A stretch of 64,000 nucleotides of DNA from Streptomyces sp. SAI-135 (lineage in GTDB: Bacteria > Actinomycetota > Actinomycetes > Streptomycetales > Streptomycetaceae): contig NZ_JARXYP010000002.1 of assembly GCF_029893805.1 (NCBI RefSeq), forward strand, positions 8,308,001-8,372,000, given 5' to 3'. Under the pieces are notes generated by a model. That model saw only the letters and a list, made by a program, of their open reading frames with translations. It made no database searches and was not told the DNA's origin. This document shows positions 9,323-17,023 of this stretch, piece after piece; the first letter of the stretch is position 1; every line of letters begins with the position of its first letter. The position numbers were made by a program, and so were the translations under genes.

Positions 9323-9439
9323 TCAGAGACAGAGCGTGACGCTCGCGGCGCTGACGCAGGACAGCAGGCTCAGGGTGCTGTTGCCGCCGCCGCCGGTGTG
9401 CTCGTCGGACTCCATCGTCTGCAGGTCGAGAAGTGCCAT
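9323..9439 (-). CDS. ramS: RamS/AmfS-like class III lanthipeptide precursor
   Basis: A 38-residue peptide, easily missed because of its size. The leader begins MALLDLQTMES, matching the conserved LLDLQ-type leader motif recognised by class III synthetases, and ends in a Gly4 stretch (16-19). The core carries two exact S-x2-S-x3-C motifs: Ser21/Ser24/Cys28 and Ser30/Ser33/Cys37. These are the lanthionine/labionin pattern of SapB, AmfS and labyrinthopeptin precursors. GAGGAAAGG lies a proper distance upstream. It sits between ramC and ramA in the same orientation, as in known ram/amf loci. The predicted product is a SapB-like surfactant peptide for aerial growth; the ring type (lanthionine or labionin) cannot be read from sequence. 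Confidence 0.9.
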   Translation of the reverse strand: MALLDLQTMESDEHTGGGGNSTLSLLSCVSAASVTLCL

Positions 9440-9498
9440 CTCGGTTTCCTTTCCTCGGTGTCGTCCACCCGTGGGGACGGGGTTGGGTCACGGCTCCA

Positions 9499-12123
9499 TC
9501 ACATCGCGGAACCGCGTTCTCGGGGCCGCCGGAGCGGCGGCAGGAACGGCAGGTGGGCGGCGGTCGGGGCGCCGGGGGCCGCGTGGGCCGCGCCGAGCGC
9601 GAGCAGGCACCCTGCCGTTCCGGTGCCCAGGTCCATCGACAGCCGCATCATCTGGTGGCCGGGGAAGGCCAGTTGGCCCTGGTAGTCCATCGAGAACCAG
9701 CCGAGCCCGTCGATCTGCTGGGCGAGCCGCTCGCGGGTCGCGCCGGGGGTGTCCGTGCGCGCGAGGTGCAGGATCATCCCGGCGCGGCCCTGGAAGAGGC
9801 CGGGCTGGACGTAGAAGCGGCTGGTGGCGGCGGTCAGCACGCCGGCCCGTGCCCGCTCGAACTCGCCCTCGGTGTCGGCGCCCTGGGCGAGGTAGTCGTC
9901 CAGGACCATCCCGATGCCGGCGCTTCCCTCCCCGAGGTAGGGCAGCGTCCGCCAGCCCTCGTCGACCTCCAGCGAGCCGCTCGGATGCGTCACGCAGCAC
10001 TCCAGGTCCCTGCGCAGCGCCACCTCGGCCGCCCGCAACAGCAGTGGCTCGTGCGTGAGTTCGTACTGCCGCAGCAGGAACAGCGCGGGCCCGGTCCACC
10101 CCTTCAGCAGCCCGGCCCGGCGCCGCCTGGTGTCCGCGGGGGGCTGCGCGAGTCGCCGTACGAGGACGTCGGCGGCCTCGGCGGCACGGTCCCGCAGCTC
10201 CGACTCGCCCGTGGTGCGGGCCAGTTCGCCGAGGACCAGGCCGAGTCCGGCCAGGCCGCCGTGCAGGTCGGAGGAGAGGTTCTGCCAGCGCTCCGCGAGC
10301 ACCCGCCCGACCAGGTCGAGGGCGCGCTGCCGGTGGCCGAGCCGGTCCAGGACGTGCGCGACGCCCGCGAGGCCGTCGTAGAGCCCGAGCGGTGTGCCGG
10401 TCGGCGGGGGCGCGGTGCGGGCCAGGAGCCAGCGCTCGCCCTCCTCGTAGCGCTCGGCGCCGACCGCGTCCAGCGCGTACAGGACTCCGGCCGCGCCGTG
10501 CGCGAGGCCGAGGCCGCCGCCGTCGTTGAACTGGGTGATGTCGCCGGGGAAGAGCCGGTCCTGGCGCTCCGGGGTGGCCGAGGCGAGGAGCGCCTTGACC
10601 ATGGAGTCGCGGCTGTAGGGCCAGTCGCCGGGTTCGAGGTAGGACGGCGCCGTCTTCAGGGCCCTGCGCTCGCCGCCGGTGTCCGGGGCGGTGTCCCGGG
10701 TGATCTCCGCGACCGCCTCGTCGAGGAACTCCCGCGGCACGTCCGGGAACTGGCGGAGGACCACCTCGGCCAGATGGGCGGCCTTCCCCCGGTCCACCAC
10801 GAACAGCGTGGTCACCGGCAGGAACAGGGCGATCCGCAGACAGGCCAGGGCGTAGCGGTCGACGTCGACGCCCTTGCGGTCCGGCGGGGCGAAGAAGCCG
10901 GGGTGGGCGACCACCTGGCGGCCGTTCTCCTCGACCGGCGCGGCCGCCTCGAAGTCGAGCAGCGACACCGACTCCTCGTCGGGGCCGACCATGATGTTGA
11001 AGACGTGCAGGTCGTTGAAGACGATCCCGCGGGCGTGCACCGCCTCCACCGCCCGTTCCACCGCGCCGTGGATGCGCACCGCCCAGGCGGTGTAGTCGGC
11101 GACGGCCTGCGGATCGGGGTCCGGACCGAGCAGCGGATGCCGCTCGGCGAAGAAGGAGTTCAGCGGGCGCCCCTCCAGGAAGTCCATGACGAGGAACCGG
11201 TGGTCGCCGAGGGTGAACCAGTCCCGCACCTCGGGCACCACGCCCGTCCCCGCCACCCGTTCCAAGGCGTCCTTCTCCCGCTCCAGGCGGGCGACGGCGT
11301 CCGCCCCGTCGGCGGCGAGTCCCGCGTGCGGCCGGCCCTCCTTGAGGACGACCTTGCGCCCGTCGCGGGTGTCGGTGCCGGTGTAGACACCGCCGCCGTT
11401 GGAGAAGTGCAGCGCCTTCTCGATCCGGTACGGCAGCTCGCCGACCGTCGTGGTGTTGCGCGCCTGAAGATGCGGCTCCAGGAAGGCGGGCAGCGTCACC
11501 CATTCGGGCACCTGGAAGGACGGTGCCCGCCGGTCCGGCACCAGCTTGCCCTCGCCGTCCCGCACCGCCGGTACCAGTGAGCCCCGCTCGTCGACGACGA
11601 ACATGCGCGCGAAAGCGCCGTAGCGGACGTAGAGCGGGCCCTCGTGCCAGCGCAGGTCGGTGAGGATGTACGGGCCCTCGAAGCCCTCCAGGAGTTCGCC
11701 CAGCTCGCGGAGCACCTCGTGCAGCTGCTCCTCGTCGGCCGGGTAGACGGTGACGAACTTGCCGCTGGTGTCGCGGGCCGCGTACTTGGTGTTGCGCAGG
11801 TGCAGCAGATGCGGGCCGGGCACGAACTTGAACGGGATGCGCCGGGGCACGCAGTAGTCCCACACGACGGCGGCGATCCGCTCCGCGTTCTCCCGGGTGG
11901 CCGAGGCGTGGATCTTCCAGCCCTGGGACGGGCCCGGCACCGGCTTCCCGTCCGTGCCGAGCGGTGTGAGCGTCAGCCAGTCGCCGATGCGCGCCGCGTC
12001 CCAGCCGGCCGGCACCGCGCGGCGCGCCGTCTCGTAGACGGGCGCCTCACCGGCGGAGATCCGGTCGGGCGTCTCGTAGAAGTGTCTGTCGGCGAGCGCG
12101 TACACCTCGTAGCGCTTGTCCAT
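9499..12123 (-). CDS. ramC: RamC class III lanthipeptide synthetase (lyase-kinase-cyclase)
   Basis: An 874-residue LanKC enzyme. The N-terminal lyase-like region (about 1-220) is followed by a Ser/Thr-kinase-like domain (about 235-480) with a glycine loop in HFSNGGGVYTG, Lys in VVLKEG, the catalytic loop FNDLHVFNIMV and LLDFE in place of DFG. A LanC-like cyclase domain (about 520-870) follows, with LGLAHGAAG and LYDGLAGVAHVL repeats but without the Cys-Cys-His zinc ligands, as known for class III enzymes. It phosphorylates and eliminates Ser in RamS and forms the thioether rings. The start at 12123 follows AAGGAGGGG. ramS begins 59 bp downstream in the same direction. Confidence 0.92.
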   Translation of the reverse strand: MDKRYEVYALADRHFYETPDRISAGEAPVYETARRAVPAGWDAARIGDWLTLTPLGTDGKPVPGPSQGWKIHASATRENAERIAAVVWDYCVPRRIPFKFVPGPHLLHLRNTKYAARDTSGKFVTVYPADEEQLHEVLRELGELLEGFEGPYILTDLRWHEGPLYVRYGAFARMFVVDERGSLVPAVRDGEGKLVPDRRAPSFQVPEWVTLPAFLEPHLQARNTTTVGELPYRIEKALHFSNGGGVYTGTDTRDGRKVVLKEGRPHAGLAADGADAVARLEREKDALERVAGTGVVPEVRDWFTLGDHRFLVMDFLEGRPLNSFFAERHPLLGPDPDPQAVADYTAWAVRIHGAVERAVEAVHARGIVFNDLHVFNIMVGPDEESVSLLDFEAAAPVEENGRQVVAHPGFFAPPDRKGVDVDRYALACLRIALFLPVTTLFVVDRGKAAHLAEVVLRQFPDVPREFLDEAVAEITRDTAPDTGGERRALKTAPSYLEPGDWPYSRDSMVKALLASATPERQDRLFPGDITQFNDGGGLGLAHGAAGVLYALDAVGAERYEEGERWLLARTAPPPTGTPLGLYDGLAGVAHVLDRLGHRQRALDLVGRVLAERWQNLSSDLHGGLAGLGLVLGELARTTGESELRDRAAEAADVLVRRLAQPPADTRRRRAGLLKGWTGPALFLLRQYELTHEPLLLRAAEVALRRDLECCVTHPSGSLEVDEGWRTLPYLGEGSAGIGMVLDDYLAQGADTEGEFERARAGVLTAATSRFYVQPGLFQGRAGMILHLARTDTPGATRERLAQQIDGLGWFSMDYQGQLAFPGHQMMRLSMDLGTGTAGCLLALGAAHAAPGAPTAAHLPFLPPLRRPRERGSAM

Positions 12124-12317
12124 GCGTCCCCTCCTTGGCCCACCGCAGAGCCTTCCAGCGGGCGGTGGCCACGGACAGTCACGGCTGTCACGAGAGCACT
12201 GTGCGAAACGCATGCGTCAAGAATTGTTCGAGAGGTTTCGAGCGTCCCCGGCCGCGGTCGCTCCACGGAACGCTCACAGGGGCTGCGCACGTGCCGTATT
12301 AGCGCTGTAATGGCGAA
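12124..12317. promoter_or_regulatory. divergent control region of ramC and a PP2C sensor gene
   Basis: About 190 bp between divergent genes. On the ramC strand TTGACG (12220-12215) could be a -35, but no good -10 sits at the right distance, as expected for an activator-dependent promoter. GTCACG occurs twice, nine bases apart (12178-12183 and 12187-12192), and ACGCATGCGT (12208-12217) is a perfect palindrome. These are candidate RamR contact sites, unproven. On the other strand TGTAAT (12306-12311) lies six bases before the GTG at 12318, the spacing of a leaderless start. Confidence 0.4.
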
Positions 12318-14765
12318 GTGGTGAGTGAGGGCGCTGCGGGACGCAGAACGAGAGCGCTGCGTGCCGAAAATGCCCTGACAGCGCTCACGGACGGTCCTGA
12401 GTCGCCGGAGCGGCTGCGCCGTGTCCTGGAACAGGCGCTCGTCTTCACCGGGGCGACACTGGCCGCCGTGTACATGCCCGGTGAGGACGGGGAGGTGCTG
12501 CGCCTCGTCGAGTCGGCCGGTGTCCCCCGGACGGTCTACGGGCTGCGCGACAGCTATCCGGGCTCCGGCGACTCCCCGCCCGCCGACGCGCACCGCTCCG
12601 GCAGGCCGCTCTTCCTCGGCCCGGACGAACTCGCCGCCTGCGCCGAGTCCCGCACGGTGGCCCGGCGGGACGTCCACCTGGCCGTGCTGCCCGCCCACGG
12701 CGACGACGGCCAGGCCTGTCTCGTCGCCGTCAGCGAAGGCCCGCACGGATTCGACGACGAGGACCGCAAGTGCCTCGAACTGATCGCCGACGCCGTCGTC
12801 TGCCCCGCCCCCGCGGCCGCCCCGGACGGCACGGAACCGGGCTCCCACACGTTCAGCCTCGAGATGGACACCGGCCGGGTCGAGGTCGGCGACGGCATCC
12901 TGGAGCTGTTCGGCATGAGCCGGACCGCCTTCGACGGCAAGATCGAGACCCTGCTCGGCCTGACCGTCCCCGAGGACCTGCCCTCGCTGATGTCCCTGTT
13001 CGAGGCCGGTCACCTGTCCGCCGGCGACCGCGAGCTGGAATTCCGCATCCTCCAGCCCACGGGACCGCCCAAATGGCTCCGGCTGCGCGGCCGCATGCTG
13101 CCCGGCGGCGACGACCGCCCCGCCCGGCTCGTGGGCACCGTCGCCGACGCCTCCACCCTGCGCTCCGACGTCACCGACGTGGCCCGCGTCCAGCGCCTGG
13201 CCGCCGCCCTCTCCATGGCGGGCACCGTCCGCGACGTCAGCCAGGCCGTGGTCTCCGCCCTGCGCGCCCCGCTCAGGGCCGACCGGATCGCCCTCGCCGA
13301 GCTGGAGAACGACCGGCTCGTCGTCACCGTCCTCGACCCGCCCGAAGCGGAGTCCTGGCCCGAGCTGTGGCGCCTGGAGTGGCGCAGCGAGTGGCCCGAG
13401 GCACCCGTACGGGCCATGCCCACCCTGGCCGGCGCCCTGCGCGAGGGCCGCGCCCAGATCTGGCCGGCCGGCACCCTCCTCGAACCCGCCCTCGCCGACG
13501 TCGGCCCCGGCGGCCTAGCCGTCCTGCCGCTGCCCGCCGCGGGCCGTATGGCCGGCGCCTGCCTCATCGGCTGGGACACCCCGCACCACTTCGACCCCGA
13601 CGAGCGTGCCCTGCTCACCGCCTCCGCAGGGCTCGCGGGGCAGGCACTGATGCGCGCCCACGCCCTCGACGCCGAGCACGAACTCGTCGGCATGCTCCAG
13701 CGCCAGCTGCTGCCCCGCCGCCTGCCCCGGCTGCCCGGCGCGGTCGCCGTCGCCCGCTATCTGCCCAGCACCGCGGGGCTGGAGCTGGGCGGAGACTGGT
13801 ACGACGTGATCCCGCTGCCCGACCACCGCGTCGCCCTGGTCATCGGTGACGTCCAGGGCCACAGCGCCGCCGCCGCGACCCTCATGGGCCAGATGCGGAC
13901 CGCGCTGCGCGCCTACGCCGTCGAGGGCCATCCCCCGGACGTCGTCGTCGCCCACGCCAACAGGCTCCTCATGGACCTGGATTCCGAACTCTTCGTCACG
14001 TGCACCTATGTGGACGTCGACCTGGAGGAGGGCACCGCCTGGTGCGTGCGCGCCGGGCACCTGCCACCGGTGCTGCGCCGCCCCGACGGCACCACGGAGA
14101 TCGCCGAGGCCGACGGCGGCCCCCCGCTCGGGGTGCTGGCCCAGGCCGACTTCCCGATGACCCCGCTCCGGCTGGCGCCCGGCACCCTGGTCGCCCTGAC
14201 CACCGACGGTCTGGTGGAGTCCAAGGAGTCCGACATCGACGAGGGCATGGACCGCTTCGCCCGCGGGGTGGCCGCCGCCGACCCGTCCCACCTCGGCCTC
14301 GTCGCGGACGTCCTGCTCGGCGGCGCCCGCCGCAGCGACGACGTCGCCCTGCTCCTGCTGCGCTACGACGGCATGGCCACCCACCCGCTCCGGGAGAGCT
14401 GGACGGTGTGGCGGGTCCCGGAGGCCACCCGGCACGCCCGCCGCTTCACCCGCCGCACCCTGCGCGGCTGGGGCGTCCCCGAGGACGCCATGGACAGCGC
14501 CCTGCTGGTCGTCTCCGAACTCGTCACCAACGCCCTGGTGCACACCGGCGGCCAGGTCCGCCTCGACCTCACCCTCGTCGGCCGGAGGCTGCGCGTCTCC
14601 GTCGCCGACGCCTCGCCCCGGACCCCCGTCAAGCCCACCAGCATCGGCTGGGAGGCCACCGGGGGGCGCGGCATCCTGCTGGTCGAGGCCGTGTCGTCGG
14701 CCTGGGGCAGCGTGCCCGTCAGCGGCGGCAAACAGGTGTGGAGCGAAATCGCACTGGACGCCTGA
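12318..14765 (+). CDS. GAF-PAS-GAF-PP2C-HATPase sensor phosphatase/kinase
   Basis: An 815-residue regulator of the partner-switching type. Domains in order: GAF (about 20-155), PAS-like (about 170-280, with EFRILQPTGPPKWLRLRGR), GAF (about 290-440), PP2C/SpoIIE (about 450-680, with GGDWYDVIPL, GDVQGH, RAGHLPPVL and RSDDVALLLL) and a C-terminal GHKL/HATPase domain (about 695-815, N-box ELVTNALVH and G-box GGRGILLVE). One chain thus joins an anti-anti-sigma phosphatase to an anti-sigma kinase-like ATPase. It is divergent from ramC. A TGTAAT box six bases upstream suggests a leaderless start; the next codon is also GTG, so the start may be 12321. Confidence 0.88.
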   Translation: MVSEGAAGRRTRALRAENALTALTDGPESPERLRRVLEQALVFTGATLAAVYMPGEDGEVLRLVESAGVPRTVYGLRDSYPGSGDSPPADAHRSGRPLFLGPDELAACAESRTVARRDVHLAVLPAHGDDGQACLVAVSEGPHGFDDEDRKCLELIADAVVCPAPAAAPDGTEPGSHTFSLEMDTGRVEVGDGILELFGMSRTAFDGKIETLLGLTVPEDLPSLMSLFEAGHLSAGDRELEFRILQPTGPPKWLRLRGRMLPGGDDRPARLVGTVADASTLRSDVTDVARVQRLAAALSMAGTVRDVSQAVVSALRAPLRADRIALAELENDRLVVTVLDPPEAESWPELWRLEWRSEWPEAPVRAMPTLAGALREGRAQIWPAGTLLEPALADVGPGGLAVLPLPAAGRMAGACLIGWDTPHHFDPDERALLTASAGLAGQALMRAHALDAEHELVGMLQRQLLPRRLPRLPGAVAVARYLPSTAGLELGGDWYDVIPLPDHRVALVIGDVQGHSAAAATLMGQMRTALRAYAVEGHPPDVVVAHANRLLMDLDSELFVTCTYVDVDLEEGTAWCVRAGHLPPVLRRPDGTTEIAEADGGPPLGVLAQADFPMTPLRLAPGTLVALTTDGLVESKESDIDEGMDRFARGVAAADPSHLGLVADVLLGGARRSDDVALLLLRYDGMATHPLRESWTVWRVPEATRHARRFTRRTLRGWGVPEDAMDSALLVVSELVTNALVHTGGQVRLDLTLVGRRLRVSVADASPRTPVKPTSIGWEATGGRGILLVEAVSSAWGSVPVSGGKQVWSEIALDA

Positions 14766-14811
14766 GGAGGGGTACCCGAAGCGGACCATCCCCGCAGCAG
14801 AGAGGTACGTC

Positions 14812-15231
14812 ATGACTCAGCACGTCAGCGACATCATGACCAGCGCCCCGGTCACGGTGGAACCGCAGACCTCCGTGACGGCCGTCGCCAGGATCATGCG
14901 CGACCAGGACCTCGGCGCCGTCCTGGTCACCGAGGGCGACGAACTGCGCGGCCTGGTCACCGACCGCGACCTCGTGGTGCGGTCCCTCGCCGAGGGCGGC
15001 GACCCGGAGCAGACCACCGTGGCCGGGGCGTGCAGCGACGACCTGGTGACCGTCACCCCCGAGGACGACCTGGACCACGCGATCGAGCTCATGCGCGAGC
15101 ACGCCGTGCGGCGGATCCCGGTCGTCGACCACGGCCACCCGGTCGGCATCGTCGCCCTCGGCGACCTGGCCATGGAACGCGATCCTGAATCGGCCCTCGG
15201 CGACATCAGCGTGGCACGGCCCAACACCTGA
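14812..15231 (+). CDS. two-CBS-domain protein
   Basis: A 139-residue protein made of two CBS motifs (about 8-60 and 72-126), each with the typical ending: GLVTDRDLVVR in the first and VGIVALGDLAM in the second. Such stand-alone CBS pairs bind adenosyl nucleotides and act as energy or redox sensors. The start ATG follows AGAGAGG. It lies 46 bp after the sensor phosphatase in the same direction, so it may be co-transcribed. Confidence 0.85.
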   Translation: MTQHVSDIMTSAPVTVEPQTSVTAVARIMRDQDLGAVLVTEGDELRGLVTDRDLVVRSLAEGGDPEQTTVAGACSDDLVTVTPEDDLDHAIELMREHAVRRIPVVDHGHPVGIVALGDLAMERDPESALGDISVARPNT

Positions 15232-15385
15232 GCGGGCGGGCCGGTTCGGCCGTCCGTCAAGTTCAGGTTCCCCGACCCCTCGACGAATGTGTGTGCGGGG
15301 GCGGCGGGCCGACGGGCCTCACGGTCCGTTTGTCCCGCGGCCCCCTGGGGACCCGGAGGGGAGCATGGAAGGACGGTGAACCGCC

Positions 15386-15562
15386 GTGACCCCGCAGACC
15401 GTTGAGAAACCCGCAGCACGCCGGCCCGAGACGGGCTGGTCCACGGCACGCCGCCTGCGCGGCAAGGGAGACCTGCGGACCTGTCTGCCCGCGGTCCAGG
15501 ACCGGGTGGGCCCCGGCACGGCGCACACGGGAGAGGACAACATCTTCCGCGGCGAGGACTGA
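15386..15562 (+). CDS. possible small hypothetical protein
   Basis: A 58-codon frame from GTG (VTPQTVEKPAARRPETGW) to TGA, with codon third positions mostly G/C and a charged C-terminus (GEDNIFRGED). GGAAGGA lies 12 bases upstream, a little far. No family recognised. It fills an otherwise empty gap after the CBS gene. Support is codon bias and sensible composition only. Confidence 0.35.
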   Translation: MTPQTVEKPAARRPETGWSTARRLRGKGDLRTCLPAVQDRVGPGTAHTGEDNIFRGED

Positions 15563-15612
15563 TCCCTTACTCGGCGCCACCGTGGAGTCACCCCCCGTGA
15601 CGGATCCGGGCT

Positions 15613-15618
15613 AGGGTG
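15613..15618 (+). promoter_or_regulatory. -10 box for a leaderless start
   Basis: TAGGGT lies six bases before ATG 15625, the spacing that puts the transcription start at the first base of the start codon. Confidence 0.45.
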
Positions 15619-15624
15619 GCGCAA

Positions 15625-16155
15625 ATGAAGGCCCTCGTACCGTTCACCGGGGCCGGTGTCCGTTCGCGGCCGAGTGCGCCCGCCCCGGCCGAACAGCCGG
15701 CGTCCGTCGCCCGTCAGCCAGTCTCGTCCCACGGCCTGCCGCTCCTGGCGGGCCCGCTGCTGATCCGTGACACCCCACGGGCAGACGCCCCGAACGCAGA
15801 CGCCTCGCGCGCAGACATCCCCAACGCAGACGCCCTACACGCAGTCGAGCCGGCGTTCGCCGTCCGTCCCGCCGAGCCGACCTTCCCGCGAGCCCGCCCC
15901 CACTCCGCACTCTCGTGCGTGGCGGCCTCGGAGGTCGCCGAGACGGTGCCCAGGCGCAGGCACGCGCTCTCCGACTCCGGCACGACCCGGGTCGGCCCCA
16001 CCCGCAGCCGGGCCTTTGACGGGCCCGCACCACGCCCCACCCGCAGCGCCCCGGCGCGCGACCGGTGGACGGAGGTCGCGCCGGACTCCCACCGGGACCG
16101 GCGGTCCGCCCTGCACGAAGCACCGCCACACATCCGCAAGGAGATTTCCCAGTGA
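15625..16155 (+). CDS. Pro/Ala-rich hypothetical protein coupled to methyltransferase
   Basis: A 176-residue frame beginning MKALVPFTGAG, rich in Ala, Pro, Arg and Ser and without a recognisable domain. Around residues 50-75 it has short repeats of the type ADAPNADASRADIPNADA. Third codon positions are mostly G/C. Two observations favour a real gene: a TAGGGT box at leaderless spacing, and a stop overlapping the next gene's GTG as GTGA. Against it, low-complexity frames are common in such DNA. The encoded chain is probably disordered. Function unknown. Confidence 0.45.
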   Translation: MKALVPFTGAGVRSRPSAPAPAEQPASVARQPVSSHGLPLLAGPLLIRDTPRADAPNADASRADIPNADALHAVEPAFAVRPAEPTFPRARPHSALSCVAASEVAETVPRRRHALSDSGTTRVGPTRSRAFDGPAPRPTRSAPARDRWTEVAPDSHRDRRSALHEAPPHIRKEISQ

Positions 16156-16955
16156 AACGTCACGAGTTCCTGCGGGGGCTCCACCAAGCCAGCGCGAACC
16201 GCAACTACCTGGAGATCGGCGTCAACGACGGCCGCAGCCTGACGTTCTCCCGGGTACCGAGCATCGCGATCGACCCGGCGTTCAAGGTGGTCACCGAGAT
16301 CCGCTGCGACGTCCACCTGGCGAAGGCCACCAGCGACGACTTCTTCGCGCGCGAGAACCCCCTCCAGCACCTCAAGGGCGGCCGCCACCCGCTGCGCAAC
16401 ATCATCCGCAACCGCAGCCCCTTCGGGTACTGGAAGGACGTCACGCTCGACCTGGCGTTCATCGACGGCATGCACCTGTTCGAATACGCCCTGCGCGACT
16501 TCATCAACGTGGAGAAGCACTCGGACTGGGCCAGCGTGATCGTCTTCGACGACATGCTGCCGCGCAACGTGGACGAGGCCGCGCGTGACCGGCACACCAA
16601 CGCCTGGACCGGGGACGTCTACAAGATCATCGAGGTTCTGAACCGCTACCGCCCCGACCTGGTGACGATCCTGGTCGACACCGAGCCCACCGGACAGCTC
16701 GTGGTCTTCGGCGCGGACCCGGCCAACACGGTGCTCAAGGACAAGTACGACGAGATCATCGCGGAGTACGTCGTCCCCGACCCGCAGAAGGTGCCCGAGA
16801 CGGTCCTGGAGCGGACGGCGGCGATCAGCCCGGAGGCACTGATCGAGGGCGCGTTCTGGAAGCCGCTGGTGAACGCCCGCAACCGCGGCAGCAAGCGGGA
16901 CCGCGGCTGGGAGCACCTGCGCACCAGCCTGAAACAGCTCAGCGACGCCGGCTGA
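16152..16955 (+). CDS. class I SAM-dependent methyltransferase (Methyltransf_24-like)
   Basis: A 267-residue protein. The SAM-binding motif is NYLEIGVNDGRSL near residue 19, with the acidic loop LDLAFIDGMHLFEYALRDF near 99-117, as in the TylF/Methyltransf_24-like group often found beside glycosyltransferases. The start GTG at 16152 has AAGGAG eight bases upstream. It converges with the GT2 glycosyltransferase at 17024 across a strong hairpin. Modification of a surface glycan is plausible from context but not shown. Confidence 0.78.
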   Translation: MKRHEFLRGLHQASANRNYLEIGVNDGRSLTFSRVPSIAIDPAFKVVTEIRCDVHLAKATSDDFFARENPLQHLKGGRHPLRNIIRNRSPFGYWKDVTLDLAFIDGMHLFEYALRDFINVEKHSDWASVIVFDDMLPRNVDEAARDRHTNAWTGDVYKIIEVLNRYRPDLVTILVDTEPTGQLVVFGADPANTVLKDKYDEIIAEYVVPDPQKVPETVLERTAAISPEALIEGAFWKPLVNARNRGSKRDRGWEHLRTSLKQLSDAG

Positions 16956-16963
16956 GCACAGCG

Positions 16964-17009
16964 GCGTGGAGCCGGGGAGGACGCGCCCGCGTCCTCCCCG
17001 GCTCCACGC
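16964..17009. terminator. 22-bp perfect hairpin terminator between convergent genes
   Basis: A 22-bp perfect inverted repeat (outer bases GCGTGGAGCC, inner GAGGACGCG) with a two-base centre lies exactly between the convergent methyltransferase and glycosyltransferase genes. It should stop transcription from both sides. Confidence 0.85.
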
Positions 17010-17023
17010 GTACGTCTCGGTGT

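Noticed and set aside
15714..16916. 400-codon minus-strand frame opposite the methyltransferase
   Set aside because: Antisense shadow without motifs; the methyltransferase on the plus strand has a good ribosome binding site and SAM motif.
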